Origin: Dermabacteraceae bacterium TAE3-ERU5
GTDB lineage: Bacteria > Actinomycetota > Actinomycetes > Actinomycetales > Dermabacteraceae
Direction of reading: 5' to 3'
Assembly (NCBI GenBank): GCA_019218375.1
Contig: JAHUUK010000002.1
Span: 186,001 to 250,000 of the forward strand
Length of the DNA stretch: 64,000 nt
The notes below the pieces were generated by a model. It made no database searches and was not told where the DNA came from. It saw only the letters and a list, made by a program, of their open reading frames with translations. The stretch's first letter is position 1. Each line of letters begins with the position of its first letter. The position numbers were made by a program, and so were the translations under genes. Of this stretch, positions 19,569 to 28,171 are shown one piece after another.

Positions 19569-20058
19569 CAGGCCTGCTCCCCCGCCTCTGGCGCGTCTGT
19601 TTCGTGCTTTGCCTGCGCCTCCACGATCAGCGCCTGATACGCCTTCCAGGGCAGCAGCACGCACTTTACGCGGCCGGGGAACTTAGATGCGCCGAGCAGC
19701 GCCACGCCGTCCTCGATCAGTTCCTCGTCGCCAGCGTCGGTGCCGCGCGATTTCATCGCGCCCTCGAAGTTTTCCATCACCTTTTTGGCGTGGGCAACGG
19801 TTTTTCCGATGAAAAGGTCGGCCATGATCGAGGCGGAGGCGCGGGACATCGCGCAGCCGACGGCCTCGTAGCTGATGTCCTTCACCAGTGCGTCATCGCC
19901 CTCGCCCTCGATTAGCAGGCGCATGGTCAGTTCGTCGCCGCAGCTGGGATTGACGTGGTGCACCTCGGAATCGAAGTCTTCGCGCAGCCCCGCGTGCTGG
20001 GGGCGTTTGTCGTGCTCGAAAATGATCTCCGTGTACATGGAGTCCAGGGAAGAAGCCA

Positions 20059-20059
<1 letters not shown>
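19568..20059 (-). CDS. sufU: SufU iron-sulfur assembly / sulfur acceptor protein
   Basis: Accepts sulfur from SufS for Fe-S cluster building (zinc-dependent sulfurtransferase in Gram-positives). It has 163 residues. The three conserved cysteines are C40 (SCGDEL), C69 (GCAMSRASASIM) and C133 (RVKCVLLPW), with Asp42 as a further zinc ligand. The start overlaps the sufS stop by one base. Both partners of the sulfur transfer step are therefore translationally coupled. Confidence 0.93.
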
Positions 20060-21393
<1,334 letters not shown>

Positions 21394-21398
21394 TCACC

Positions 21399-22559
21399 GT
21401 GCAACTGTGGATGCGTTCCACCTTTTTCCTGTTCTTCTTTAGCTGGGCCACATTTCTTTCCTACTGGGGGCTGTATCTTTCCGCACGCGGTTTCGCCACT
21501 GGCGAGATCGGCATGTCGATCACCGTATCCCTCATCACACGCTCGCTCGCGGTAGTGACCCTGTTCCCGATGCTCAACGAACGGCTCCCCCTGCTGCGGG
21601 TGGCACGCCTGTTCTGCTGGTCCTCGCTGCTGCTGGCAATCGCCTTCCTGCCCGTTACCGGATACGCGGGGCTGCTGGTGGTGTCGGCTCTGTTCGGTCT
21701 GACCTATCCGACGATAATGCCGGTTTTGGAAACCGCCGCGACGCTCGGCGCGCAGCGCGGCGCGATCGTTTACGGCCCGGTGCGCATGCTCGGTTCGCTC
21801 GGCTTCATCGTGGGGGCCGGAGCAAACGGGCTGGTTTCCTCTTACTTCGGTAACGAACAGTTGATCTGGGTTCTCATCGGCAGCGTTGCCCTGCTCGCCG
21901 TGATGGCGCAGTTCCCGCTCGGAGAGGACGGGGTAGCGAACCAGCGCAGCGGCCCCACCGTTTCCTCCTGGCTGCCGCTGCTGCGGCGCCGGGATGTGCG
22001 CTACGGCATCGGGCTGATAGTGCTCATGCAGTCTTCGCACGCCGCCTATTACGCCTTCGGCACCCTGCGCCTGGAACATCTGGGGGCCACGCCGCAGCTC
22101 ATTTCTATCGCGATGATGCTCGCCCCAATATTTGAAATAGCGGTGTTTCAGATGGTCGGTTCGCGGATCGAACGCGTTTCGCTGCCGTTGCTGTACGCGG
22201 TGGCTGCCGCCGGTGGCGTGCTGCGCTGGCTGCTGTGGGCATTTAGCCAGTCGGTGCTGGTGCTGGGGGCCTCCCAGCTACTGCACGGCATCACCTTCGC
22301 CCTGGTGCAGGTGGCATTTATCCAGTTCCTGCGGGCCAGGGTGGCACCCGAGCTGATGTCCCCCGCCCAGGGGCTGTATGCGGCGCTCGGCTTGGGCGTT
22401 GGCTCCGCCGTCACCACGGCGGTAGCGGGGGCGCTAATGGATTCCTCGCCGGAACTCGCCTTTAGCCTGATGGCGGCCGTTTGCCTGGCCGTGATAGCGC
22501 TCGCCCCCGGATTCGCGAAGTCCCTGCGGGAGCCCGCGCCGGGGGCTGAGGCGAATTAA
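21399..22559 (+). CDS. MFS transporter (MFS_1-like, LacY/HcaT-like)
   Basis: Predicted 12-helix inner-membrane transporter with 386 residues, substrate unknown. The N-terminus FFSWATFLSYWGLYLSARGF and following GEIG resemble the LacY/HcaT-like branch of the major facilitator superfamily, but the usual charged loop signature is weak. Hydrophobic helices run throughout, with a cytoplasmic middle loop around residues 178-205. The GTG start has GAGGGGA upstream. It is divergently transcribed from sufS, with no neighbouring enzyme that reveals a substrate. Confidence 0.8.
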   Translation: MQLWMRSTFFLFFFSWATFLSYWGLYLSARGFATGEIGMSITVSLITRSLAVVTLFPMLNERLPLLRVARLFCWSSLLLAIAFLPVTGYAGLLVVSALFGLTYPTIMPVLETAATLGAQRGAIVYGPVRMLGSLGFIVGAGANGLVSSYFGNEQLIWVLIGSVALLAVMAQFPLGEDGVANQRSGPTVSSWLPLLRRRDVRYGIGLIVLMQSSHAAYYAFGTLRLEHLGATPQLISIAMMLAPIFEIAVFQMVGSRIERVSLPLLYAVAAAGGVLRWLLWAFSQSVLVLGASQLLHGITFALVQVAFIQFLRARVAPELMSPAQGLYAALGLGVGSAVTTAVAGALMDSSPELAFSLMAAVCLAVIALAPGFAKSLREPAPGAEAN

Positions 22560-22597
22560 AAGGTTGCTGCGCTGAAAGCAGTTACCGCGCTGAAAGA

Positions 22598-23101
22598 CTA
22601 TTCGGCGTCTGCCGCGACCAGGGCAGCTTCGTAGTTGGGTTCCGAGGAAACCTCCGCCACCAGTTCGCTGTGGCGCACGGTGCCGTCGGGTCCGACGACT
22701 ACCACGCCGCGGGCCAGCAGTCCCGCGAGCGGTCCGCCCGCCATGGTGATGCCGTAGGCCTCGCCGAAGCCGTGCTGGAAGTCGGATGCCACCTCAACGT
22801 TCTCGATGCCTTCCGCGCCGCAGAAGCGGGCCTGCGCGAACGGCAGATCGCGGGATACGCACAGCACGCTGACGTTCTCGCGGCCCGCAGCCTCACGGTT
22901 GAAGGTACGCACGCTGGTGGCGCACACGCCGGTGTCCACGCTCGGGAAGATGTTGAGGATGACGGTACGTCCTGCGTAGTCGGCCAGGCTCACCGGCTTG
23001 AGGTCCTTGCTGATCAGGGCGAAGTCAGGGGCCTTGCTACCGGGGGCGGGCAGTTCGCCGCAGGTGTCGATCTCGTTGCCATGGAAAATAGTTTTAGCCA
23101 T
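22598..23101 (-). CDS. tpx: thiol peroxidase
   Basis: Atypical two-cysteine peroxiredoxin that reduces hydroperoxides using thioredoxin. It has 167 residues. The peroxidatic cysteine is C60 in DTGVCATSVR and the resolving cysteine is C94 in LPFAQARFCG, the spacing expected for Tpx. APDFALI near residue 24 begins the fold. The 3' end is convergent with the MFS gene. Upstream is the 3' end of gatD. Confidence 0.95.
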   Translation of the reverse strand: MAKTIFHGNEIDTCGELPAPGSKAPDFALISKDLKPVSLADYAGRTVILNIFPSVDTGVCATSVRTFNREAAGRENVSVLCVSRDLPFAQARFCGAEGIENVEVASDFQHGFGEAYGITMAGGPLAGLLARGVVVVGPDGTVRHSELVAEVSSEPNYEAALVAADAE

Positions 23102-23123
23102 GGCCCCATTATGTACCTGCTAA

Positions 23124-23846
23124 TCAGCGGGGGCGAGACAGTGCGACCCGGCGCGCGTTTTCCGCGAAGGTGTCGTCAATCTGGGCCGGGTGCCATTCCA
23201 GCCCCGCGTGCTCAACCGCCTTCTGCGCCAGCCAGTCGGCCACGCGCGGATTCTTCGGCAGCAGCGAGCCGTGCAGGTAGCTGCCGATCACGTTATGGAC
23301 CCGGGCGCCTTCGGTGTCGTCGTCGCGGTTGTTGCCTCCGCCAGCGGCAACCCGCCCAAACGGGCGCGCGTCGGGGCCGAGCACGGTCAGGCCGGAATGG
23401 TTTTCGTAGCCGATAACCTGCCCGAACTCTTCCGTATCGAGAGCGATGTTGCCGATTAGTCGGCCCTCCCCCGCCACGGTTTCCGCGTCGAACAGGGAGA
23501 TGCCGGGGATGCGTTCCCCGGTCGCGGTGGTGAAGCCGTGCCCAAAGAGCTGGTAGAGGCCGCAGATGACGAGCATCGGCACGCCCTCCGCCGCCAGTTC
23601 CTTCAGGCGCGGCCCGATCGCTAGCAGATCGTCCTTAATCTTGTTCTGGCCCGAATCCTGGCCGCCGCCGCCCACCAGCAGGTCAAAGTCTGCCGGGAAG
23701 TCGTCTTCCGGGTTGTAGTCGATTACCTCTACCTCGTAACCGTGCCAGCGCAGGCGCTCGGAAAGCACCAGGGTGTTTCCCCAGTCGCCGTAAATGTTCA
23801 TCTCGCGGGGGTAGAGCTGCAAGAGTTTGATCGGCTTAGCGCTCAT
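23124..23846 (-). CDS. gatD: lipid II isoglutaminyl synthase, glutaminase subunit
   Basis: Releases ammonia from glutamine for amidation of the peptidoglycan stem peptide by its partner MurT. It has 240 residues with a class I glutamine amidotransferase (CobB/CobQ-like) fold. The nucleophile is C95 in MLVICGLYQLFG, and the catalytic histidine is in GSYLHGSLLPKNP. YPREMNIYGDWGN is the usual family start. Its ATG overlaps the murT stop by four bases, so the two subunits are coupled. Confidence 0.93.
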   Translation of the reverse strand: MSAKPIKLLQLYPREMNIYGDWGNTLVLSERLRWHGYEVEVIDYNPEDDFPADFDLLVGGGGQDSGQNKIKDDLLAIGPRLKELAAEGVPMLVICGLYQLFGHGFTTATGERIPGISLFDAETVAGEGRLIGNIALDTEEFGQVIGYENHSGLTVLGPDARPFGRVAAGGGNNRDDDTEGARVHNVIGSYLHGSLLPKNPRVADWLAQKAVEHAGLEWHPAQIDDTFAENARRVALSRPR

Positions 23847-25147
23847 GAGAAAACGTCCTCCACGTCGGTGAGTCGGGAAAGCTGCGCACGGATCGCCAGC
23901 ATCGCCGTGTAGGTGGTGAAAATGCGCATCGGAGTGCCCGCGCTCACCGCCGAATCAATGAACTCTTTCAGTGCGGCGTCAAGCTCCGGCTCCACCTTTT
24001 TGAGCGGCACACCGTCGTAACGCAGGCGCAGGGCCATGTCCCAGGCGCGTACGCCGCTGACCATATCGACCCCGGCCTCGCGCAGCGGCGCGAACTCGAC
24101 GTCCCACAGCCAAGACATATCGCGACCATCGGCGTATTCGTCGTTAATCGCGATCATCGTGGCGTAGCCGTGCGGGGCGGAGCTGAGCAGGCTCATGCGG
24201 AAACCTGCGGGGTTCTTCACCAGCGCCAGTTCGATTTCCTGGCCGCCCACACGGATAACCTCGCCGCGTCCGAAGGCGGCGCGCACCCCGGCCGCGCTTT
24301 CCAGCAGGCGCGGCACGTCGGCGCTCTCCCCCAGCAGTTCGCTGGCCAGGGTGAGCGCGGCGGTGGCGTTCAGGATGTTGTGCACGCCGGGGATCGCGAA
24401 CTCGGTGGCGTGGCTTTCGCCGCGCAGCCGGATTTGCGCGCTACGCCCGGAAAGTTCCTCCAGGCAGCCCTCGAACTTGGTGCGGGCTGCGGTTTCCTCG
24501 CCAGCCGCGCGCTGCGCCGGGGCGGCGCGCAGGTCGTCGTCGGAAACGAACACGTTACGCAGGGCGGTGCCGACTCCGAAGCGCGCGACGCGGGCGGTGA
24601 GGGAGCCGGTGAAGCTGTCGGCGGCCAGGCGCGGATCGTCACCGTTCACCACCACCAGTTCCGTGGTGGCGGAGGCGACCTTGTGCAGCAGGGCGGCGGT
24701 GTTGTCGATTTCTCCGAAGCGATCTAGCTGATCGCGCATCACGTTCAGCAGCAGGCAAGCGCGGGGCTTTACCTCGCGCACGAAGTGCACCGCGTGGGCC
24801 TCGTCCAGTTCCAGCACCGCGACGTCGGCCTGCAGTTTGCCCGCCGCGTTTACCTCGGTGAGCAGAGAGGCGACCACGCCGCGCGTGAAGTTGGAGCCGG
24901 TGCGGTTGGTGAATACGCGCAGGCCCTGCCCGGACAGCAGTTCCACCAGCATCTTCGTGGTGGTGGTCTTGCCGTTGGTGCCAGATACGACCACCACGCC
25001 GTAGGGCAGCTGCGCCAGGGTGCGCGCCATGAACGACGGATCGACCTTTTCGGCAACCAGGCCGGGGAAAGCGCTGCCGCTGCTCCCCTTGAGGCGCGCG
25101 GCGGCGCGGGCGGCGCGGCCGAGCGCGACCGTAAGACGTGAACGCAT
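23843..25147 (-). CDS. murT: lipid II isoglutaminyl synthase, Mur ligase-like subunit
   Basis: Amidates D-glutamate of lipid II using ammonia from GatD. It has 434 residues: a Mur-ligase ATP loop SGTNGKTTTTK, a central ligase domain, the INDEYADGRDMSWLWD catalytic stretch, and a C-terminal DUF1727-type domain. GGAAGGAAC precedes the ATG. The protein contains only two cysteines (in PRACLLL and FEGCLEE), so the four-cysteine zinc ribbon known from staphylococcal and streptococcal MurT is absent. The ribbon position is a short Ala/Glu-rich stretch. Confidence 0.92.
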   Translation of the reverse strand: MRSRLTVALGRAARAAARLKGSSGSAFPGLVAEKVDPSFMARTLAQLPYGVVVVSGTNGKTTTTKMLVELLSGQGLRVFTNRTGSNFTRGVVASLLTEVNAAGKLQADVAVLELDEAHAVHFVREVKPRACLLLNVMRDQLDRFGEIDNTAALLHKVASATTELVVVNGDDPRLAADSFTGSLTARVARFGVGTALRNVFVSDDDLRAAPAQRAAGEETAARTKFEGCLEELSGRSAQIRLRGESHATEFAIPGVHNILNATAALTLASELLGESADVPRLLESAAGVRAAFGRGEVIRVGGQEIELALVKNPAGFRMSLLSSAPHGYATMIAINDEYADGRDMSWLWDVEFAPLREAGVDMVSGVRAWDMALRLRYDGVPLKKVEPELDAALKEFIDSAVSAGTPMRIFTTYTAMLAIRAQLSRLTDVEDVFS

Positions 25148-25158
25148 CTAGTTCCTTC

Positions 25159-25207
25159 CACAAAACAACGTGCGGCTCGCCCCAGTCTAGCGGGGCGAGC
25201 CGCACGT
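25159..25207 (-). terminator. terminator after DM13 gene
   Basis: A perfect 16-base-pair stem (25168-25183 with 25192-25207) and an 8-base loop. On the minus strand it is followed by TGTTTTG. It ends the DM13 transcript before murT. Confidence 0.8.
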
Positions 25208-25282
25208 GCACCGTTCTCGGGGCGCCAGCGGCCCTAGCGGAAATCCCCTATCGGGCTTCCAGCAGGGGCGCAGTCTTGCTGC

Positions 25283-25861
25283 TTATTTGAGCGGCGCCAC
25301 ACCGAAGGGGGCGGAGAAGCGCTCGCACCAGATCAGGACCGAGGCCGCGTTCTTGATATCGAAACCGGCCGGAAGCGCGTAGTTCTGGTTTCCGTGGGTG
25401 GCTTTCAGCGCGCCGAGGCTCGTGTAGTCGGCCTTTTTAAGCGATTCATAACCGCCGCTCTTGCCGGTCACGATCACCTTCAGGTCGGGGCCGTCACTGC
25501 TAGCCAGGTTCTCCAGGCGCAGCACGCGGCTGCCGTCGGGCAGTTCCACGATCTTGGCCGTGCCGGAGGTCTTGTGCTCCAGGGAGGTGAACTCGCCCTG
25601 CGTCAGGGTTACGGGACCAGCCGGGGCGGCGGGCTTTTCCTGCGCCGGCTTTTCTTCTGCCGGGGCGCTCTGTTCTTCTGCCGGAGCACCCTGCTCTTCT
25701 GCAGGGGCACTTTGCGCGACGGGTGCCGACGTGCCAGGCAGCGCCTCGTCCACGGTGGAGCTGGTGAAGGCTCGCCAGGGCTGCGTCAGCGCCAGGACCA
25801 CCCCGGCTACCACTACGAATACGACGGCAACCGCGGAGAGGGCGATCTTCTTATTTTTCAT
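25283..25861 (-). CDS. secreted/anchored DM13 domain protein
   Basis: Single N-terminal hydrophobic helix (about residues 6-26, after MKNKK), then an extracellular Pro/Ala/Glu linker with three near-repeats of the heptad type APAEEQ(G/S), then a DM13 domain (about residues 85-190). The DM13 domain is proposed to act in electron transfer or redox sensing. DGSRVLRLENL, DGPDLKVIVTG and the final VLIWCERFSAPFGVAPL are family features, including the single conserved cysteine. Whether the helix is cleaved is uncertain, as no lipobox is seen. It is transcribed alone and closed by a terminator. Confidence 0.82.
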   Translation of the reverse strand: MKNKKIALSAVAVVFVVVAGVVLALTQPWRAFTSSTVDEALPGTSAPVAQSAPAEEQGAPAEEQSAPAEEKPAQEKPAAPAGPVTLTQGEFTSLEHKTSGTAKIVELPDGSRVLRLENLASSDGPDLKVIVTGKSGGYESLKKADYTSLGALKATHGNQNYALPAGFDIKNAASVLIWCERFSAPFGVAPLK

Positions 25862-26054
25862 GCTTCATACTCTTTTCATTTACTTACCCCTTCCGGGGCA
25901 AGTGGGATGCTGCCCCCAACCCTACCGCCGAAAAACTTTTGACGGGCAAAGTCGTTACTTATGAGAAGGTTTTTTCGCGCTCAGCGGACTTAGCGCCTGT
26001 AGCCTGGAGATGAAGAAAGCGCGTTAAAACGCAGCATGACGAGAGGCTCCACCC

Positions 26055-26843
26055 ATGACGGACGATAGCTACCGCCTAAGCAAGGTTGAGCGCTACCAGA
26101 AAAAGGCAGAACCTTTTCTGCTCCTCTTCGCGGTGATTTTTACGGCCGCTTTCGCCTGGCCGATCATCGATCCGGAAATGAGCCAGATCTGGCTTGAGCG
26201 GTGCCTGATCGCCCAGAACCTGACCTGGCTGGCTTTCGTAGTCGACTACGGCATACAGATCTACCTGGCAGAGGACAGGCGCGACTTCATAGCCACCCAC
26301 CTGTTCGATCTATTCCTGGTGCTAATCCCGGTCTTCCGCCCGCTGCGACTGCTGCGGCTCATGCTGCTCCTGCGCGTCCTGGACCGCAAGATGGGCGATT
26401 CCCTGCAGGGGAAGGTGGCCTGGTATGCCGCTTCTTCGGCGGTGGTGATTATTTTTCTGGCGGCACTGTCGACGCTGGACGTGGAACGCGGGGCAGAGGG
26501 AGCTACTATCACCGACTTCCCCACCGCCGTCTGGTGGGCGATGACCACCATCACCACGGTTGGCTACGGCGACACCTACCCCGTCACTTCGGGCGGCAGG
26601 ATCGTGGCCATGGCGCTTATGCTTTGCGGCATCGGCCTAATCGGTTCCATCACCGGCACCCTGGCCACCTGGCTATTCAACCGGGTGGACCTGCCGCGAG
26701 AAGAGAAAGAACGCGAGGCCCGCGACGAACTGCGCGAGCTCAGGCAGCAGGTTGCGTCGCTGCAGGAACAGATCGAACGCCTGGCTGCGGCTCACGAGGG
26801 TAGGCCCGGCGATCCGGCTGCGCAGCAGGAAGCAAAAGATTAA
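26055..26843 (+). CDS. voltage-gated-type potassium channel
   Basis: Six-helix ion channel subunit of 262 residues. Helices S1-S4 span about residues 20-115, with a short arginine ladder in S4 (RPLRLLRLMLLLRVL). The pore loop has the potassium filter TTVGYGD, followed by S6. After residue 215 comes a charged coiled coil (RDELRELRQQVASLQEQIE) suited to tetramer assembly. The ATG has GAGAGG upstream. No sensor domain such as RCK is present. A terminator begins at the stop codon. Confidence 0.9.
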   Translation: MTDDSYRLSKVERYQKKAEPFLLLFAVIFTAAFAWPIIDPEMSQIWLERCLIAQNLTWLAFVVDYGIQIYLAEDRRDFIATHLFDLFLVLIPVFRPLRLLRLMLLLRVLDRKMGDSLQGKVAWYAASSAVVIIFLAALSTLDVERGAEGATITDFPTAVWWAMTTITTVGYGDTYPVTSGGRIVAMALMLCGIGLIGSITGTLATWLFNRVDLPREEKEREARDELRELRQQVASLQEQIERLAAAHEGRPGDPAAQQEAKD

Positions 26844-26878
26844 ACCCCACCGCGCCTAGCGGCGCAAATGGGGTTTTT
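26842..26878 (+). terminator. terminator after the channel gene
   Basis: AAACCCCA/TGGGGTTT outer stem (26842-26849 with 26869-26876) plus an inner GC stem and a five-T run. It overlaps the stop codon of the channel gene. Confidence 0.85.
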
Positions 26879-26890
26879 GGGCATAAAAAG

Positions 26891-26964
26891 TGGGCCGTGA
26901 GGGACTCGAACCCCCGACATCCACGGTGTAAACGTGGCGCTCTAACCAACTGAGCTAACGGCCC
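26891..26964 (-). tRNA. tRNA-Val (anticodon UAC)
   Basis: Cloverleaf read on the minus strand: acceptor GGGCCGT pairing with ACGGCCC, D arm, anticodon stem CCACG/CGTGG with loop TTTACAC (anticodon TAC), and T arm GGGGG/CCCTC region with TTCGAGT. Length 74 nt. The CCA end is not encoded. Confidence 0.95.
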
Positions 26965-26988
26965 TGGTTCACTAAAAAGCGAACTCGT

Positions 26989-27429
26989 CTATTCTGCAAC
27001 GGCGCGCAGCGCAGAAGCAAGTCGCGCCATGTTGCGTGCCTCACTGAGGGGCGCTTCGTCCCGCCAGGTGACGCAGCCGTGCGGGCCGCGTACCAGGGAA
27101 ACACGGCGGCTACGGCCGTCTTCCTCGTTAAACGCGTTGAATGCGCGCGAGAACTCGCCGTGCGGCCAGAAGTCGGACAGCAGGGGCAGGGTGATGCCCG
27201 TCTGCTCGCGCCAATGATTAAGCACCTGGGGGCTATCGCAGGAGATACCGAACACCGGCATCCCTTCGTTAGCCAACTGTTTCGCGTAACCGTCCAGCTC
27301 CCCTATTTCCGCCGTGCAGACGGGCGTGAAGGCACCGGGAAGAAAAACGAACGCGTGGGCCACCCCGGAAAGGGAGTCCAGCGAGAAAGCACCGCCAAAA
27401 TGGTCGCGCAGGTACGGCTCCGCGAACAT
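26989..27429 (-). CDS. ahpE: AhpE-like peroxiredoxin (short N-terminus)
   Basis: One-cysteine peroxiredoxin reducing peroxides in the cytosol. It has 146 residues. The peroxidatic cysteine C38 sits in PGAFTPVCTAEIGE, and a second conserved block is GISCDSPQVLNHW. ATG at 27429 was chosen because TAGGAGCC lies just upstream. This leaves out the typical N-terminal APDF strand, so the protein is about ten residues shorter than most relatives. It follows the DUF3052 gene by 8 bases, an order shared with mycobacterial ahpE. Confidence 0.85.
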   Translation of the reverse strand: MFAEPYLRDHFGGAFSLDSLSGVAHAFVFLPGAFTPVCTAEIGELDGYAKQLANEGMPVFGISCDSPQVLNHWREQTGITLPLLSDFWPHGEFSRAFNAFNEEDGRSRRVSLVRGPHGCVTWRDEAPLSEARNMARLASALRAVAE

Positions 27430-27437
27430 CTTGGCTC

Positions 27438-27866
27438 CTAGGAACGCGCCTTGGACGGGGCCAGGCGGGTGCCGAGCCAATCGGCCGCCAGGCTGACCGA
27501 CGACATCGCCTGCAGGCCAGCCAGGGAAGCAGACTCTTCAATGTCGGCAAAATTAACGTGGCCGCTGCGTCCCGGCTTGGGGGTCAGCAGCCAGATCGGG
27601 CAGCCTTCCGCCAGGGAGGTGAGGGCGTCCATCAGCCCGTCCACCAGGTCGCCGTCATCGCTACGCCACCACATGATTACCGCGTCAACGATTTCCTGGG
27701 TGTCTTCGTCTTCCAGGTCAGCATCAATCGCATCCTCGATAGCGTCACGCAGATCGAGGTCAACGTCGTCGTCGTAACCGAGTTCCTGCACGATCTTGCC
27801 GTGCGCGAAACCTAGCGTGCGGGCCGCTGTCGCAGCATCGTTTGCGGCGGCGGTGGAGCTGGCCAC
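27438..27866 (-). CDS. DUF3052 family protein
   Basis: Actinobacterial protein of unknown function with 142 residues. Diagnostic segments are GKIVQELGYDDDVDLDLRDAI, an acidic stretch ADLEDEDTQEIVD, VIMWWRSDDGDLVDGLMDAL and a C-terminal DWLGTRL. GTG at 27866 was preferred because CGGAAGGAA lies just upstream. ATG at 27899 has no ribosome site. It sits between aceE (divergent) and ahpE, the same order as in M. tuberculosis. Confidence 0.82.
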   Translation of the reverse strand: MASSTAAANDAATAARTLGFAHGKIVQELGYDDDVDLDLRDAIEDAIDADLEDEDTQEIVDAVIMWWRSDDGDLVDGLMDALTSLAEGCPIWLLTPKPGRSGHVNFADIEESASLAGLQAMSSVSLAADWLGTRLAPSKARS

Positions 27867-28171
27867 TGAAGAGTTCCTTCCGAAGGGGGGTACAGACATG
27901 GGTGAAAGTCTAATAGGTAGAGGGCGGTTCGCGTCCACAGCCGCGCAGGTAAGATGCCGAAGTTTTTTGGCTGCGCAGGGCATTAGCGAGCACCCCCGCC
28001 CGCAAAAGGGCTAAAAACGGGTTCTCACTGTGTTTTTTTTAGCACGCTAGGCGTGCGCTATTCCCCGTAGGCCGGTAAGCGTCGTAGCCTGGTTGGAGCG
28101 TCGTCGGCAGACCGCGCGCCAGCACAGATGCCGAGGCGCAGTTGACGTACTACGACGAAACGAGGACAAGC
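27867..28171. other. intergenic region upstream of aceE
   Basis: About 305 bases between divergent starts. It holds a T-run at 28033-28040 and an imperfect inverted repeat AGCACGC/GCGTGCGCT at 28041-28059, which could be an operator. No coding potential or clear promoter boxes were recognised. Confidence 0.4.
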
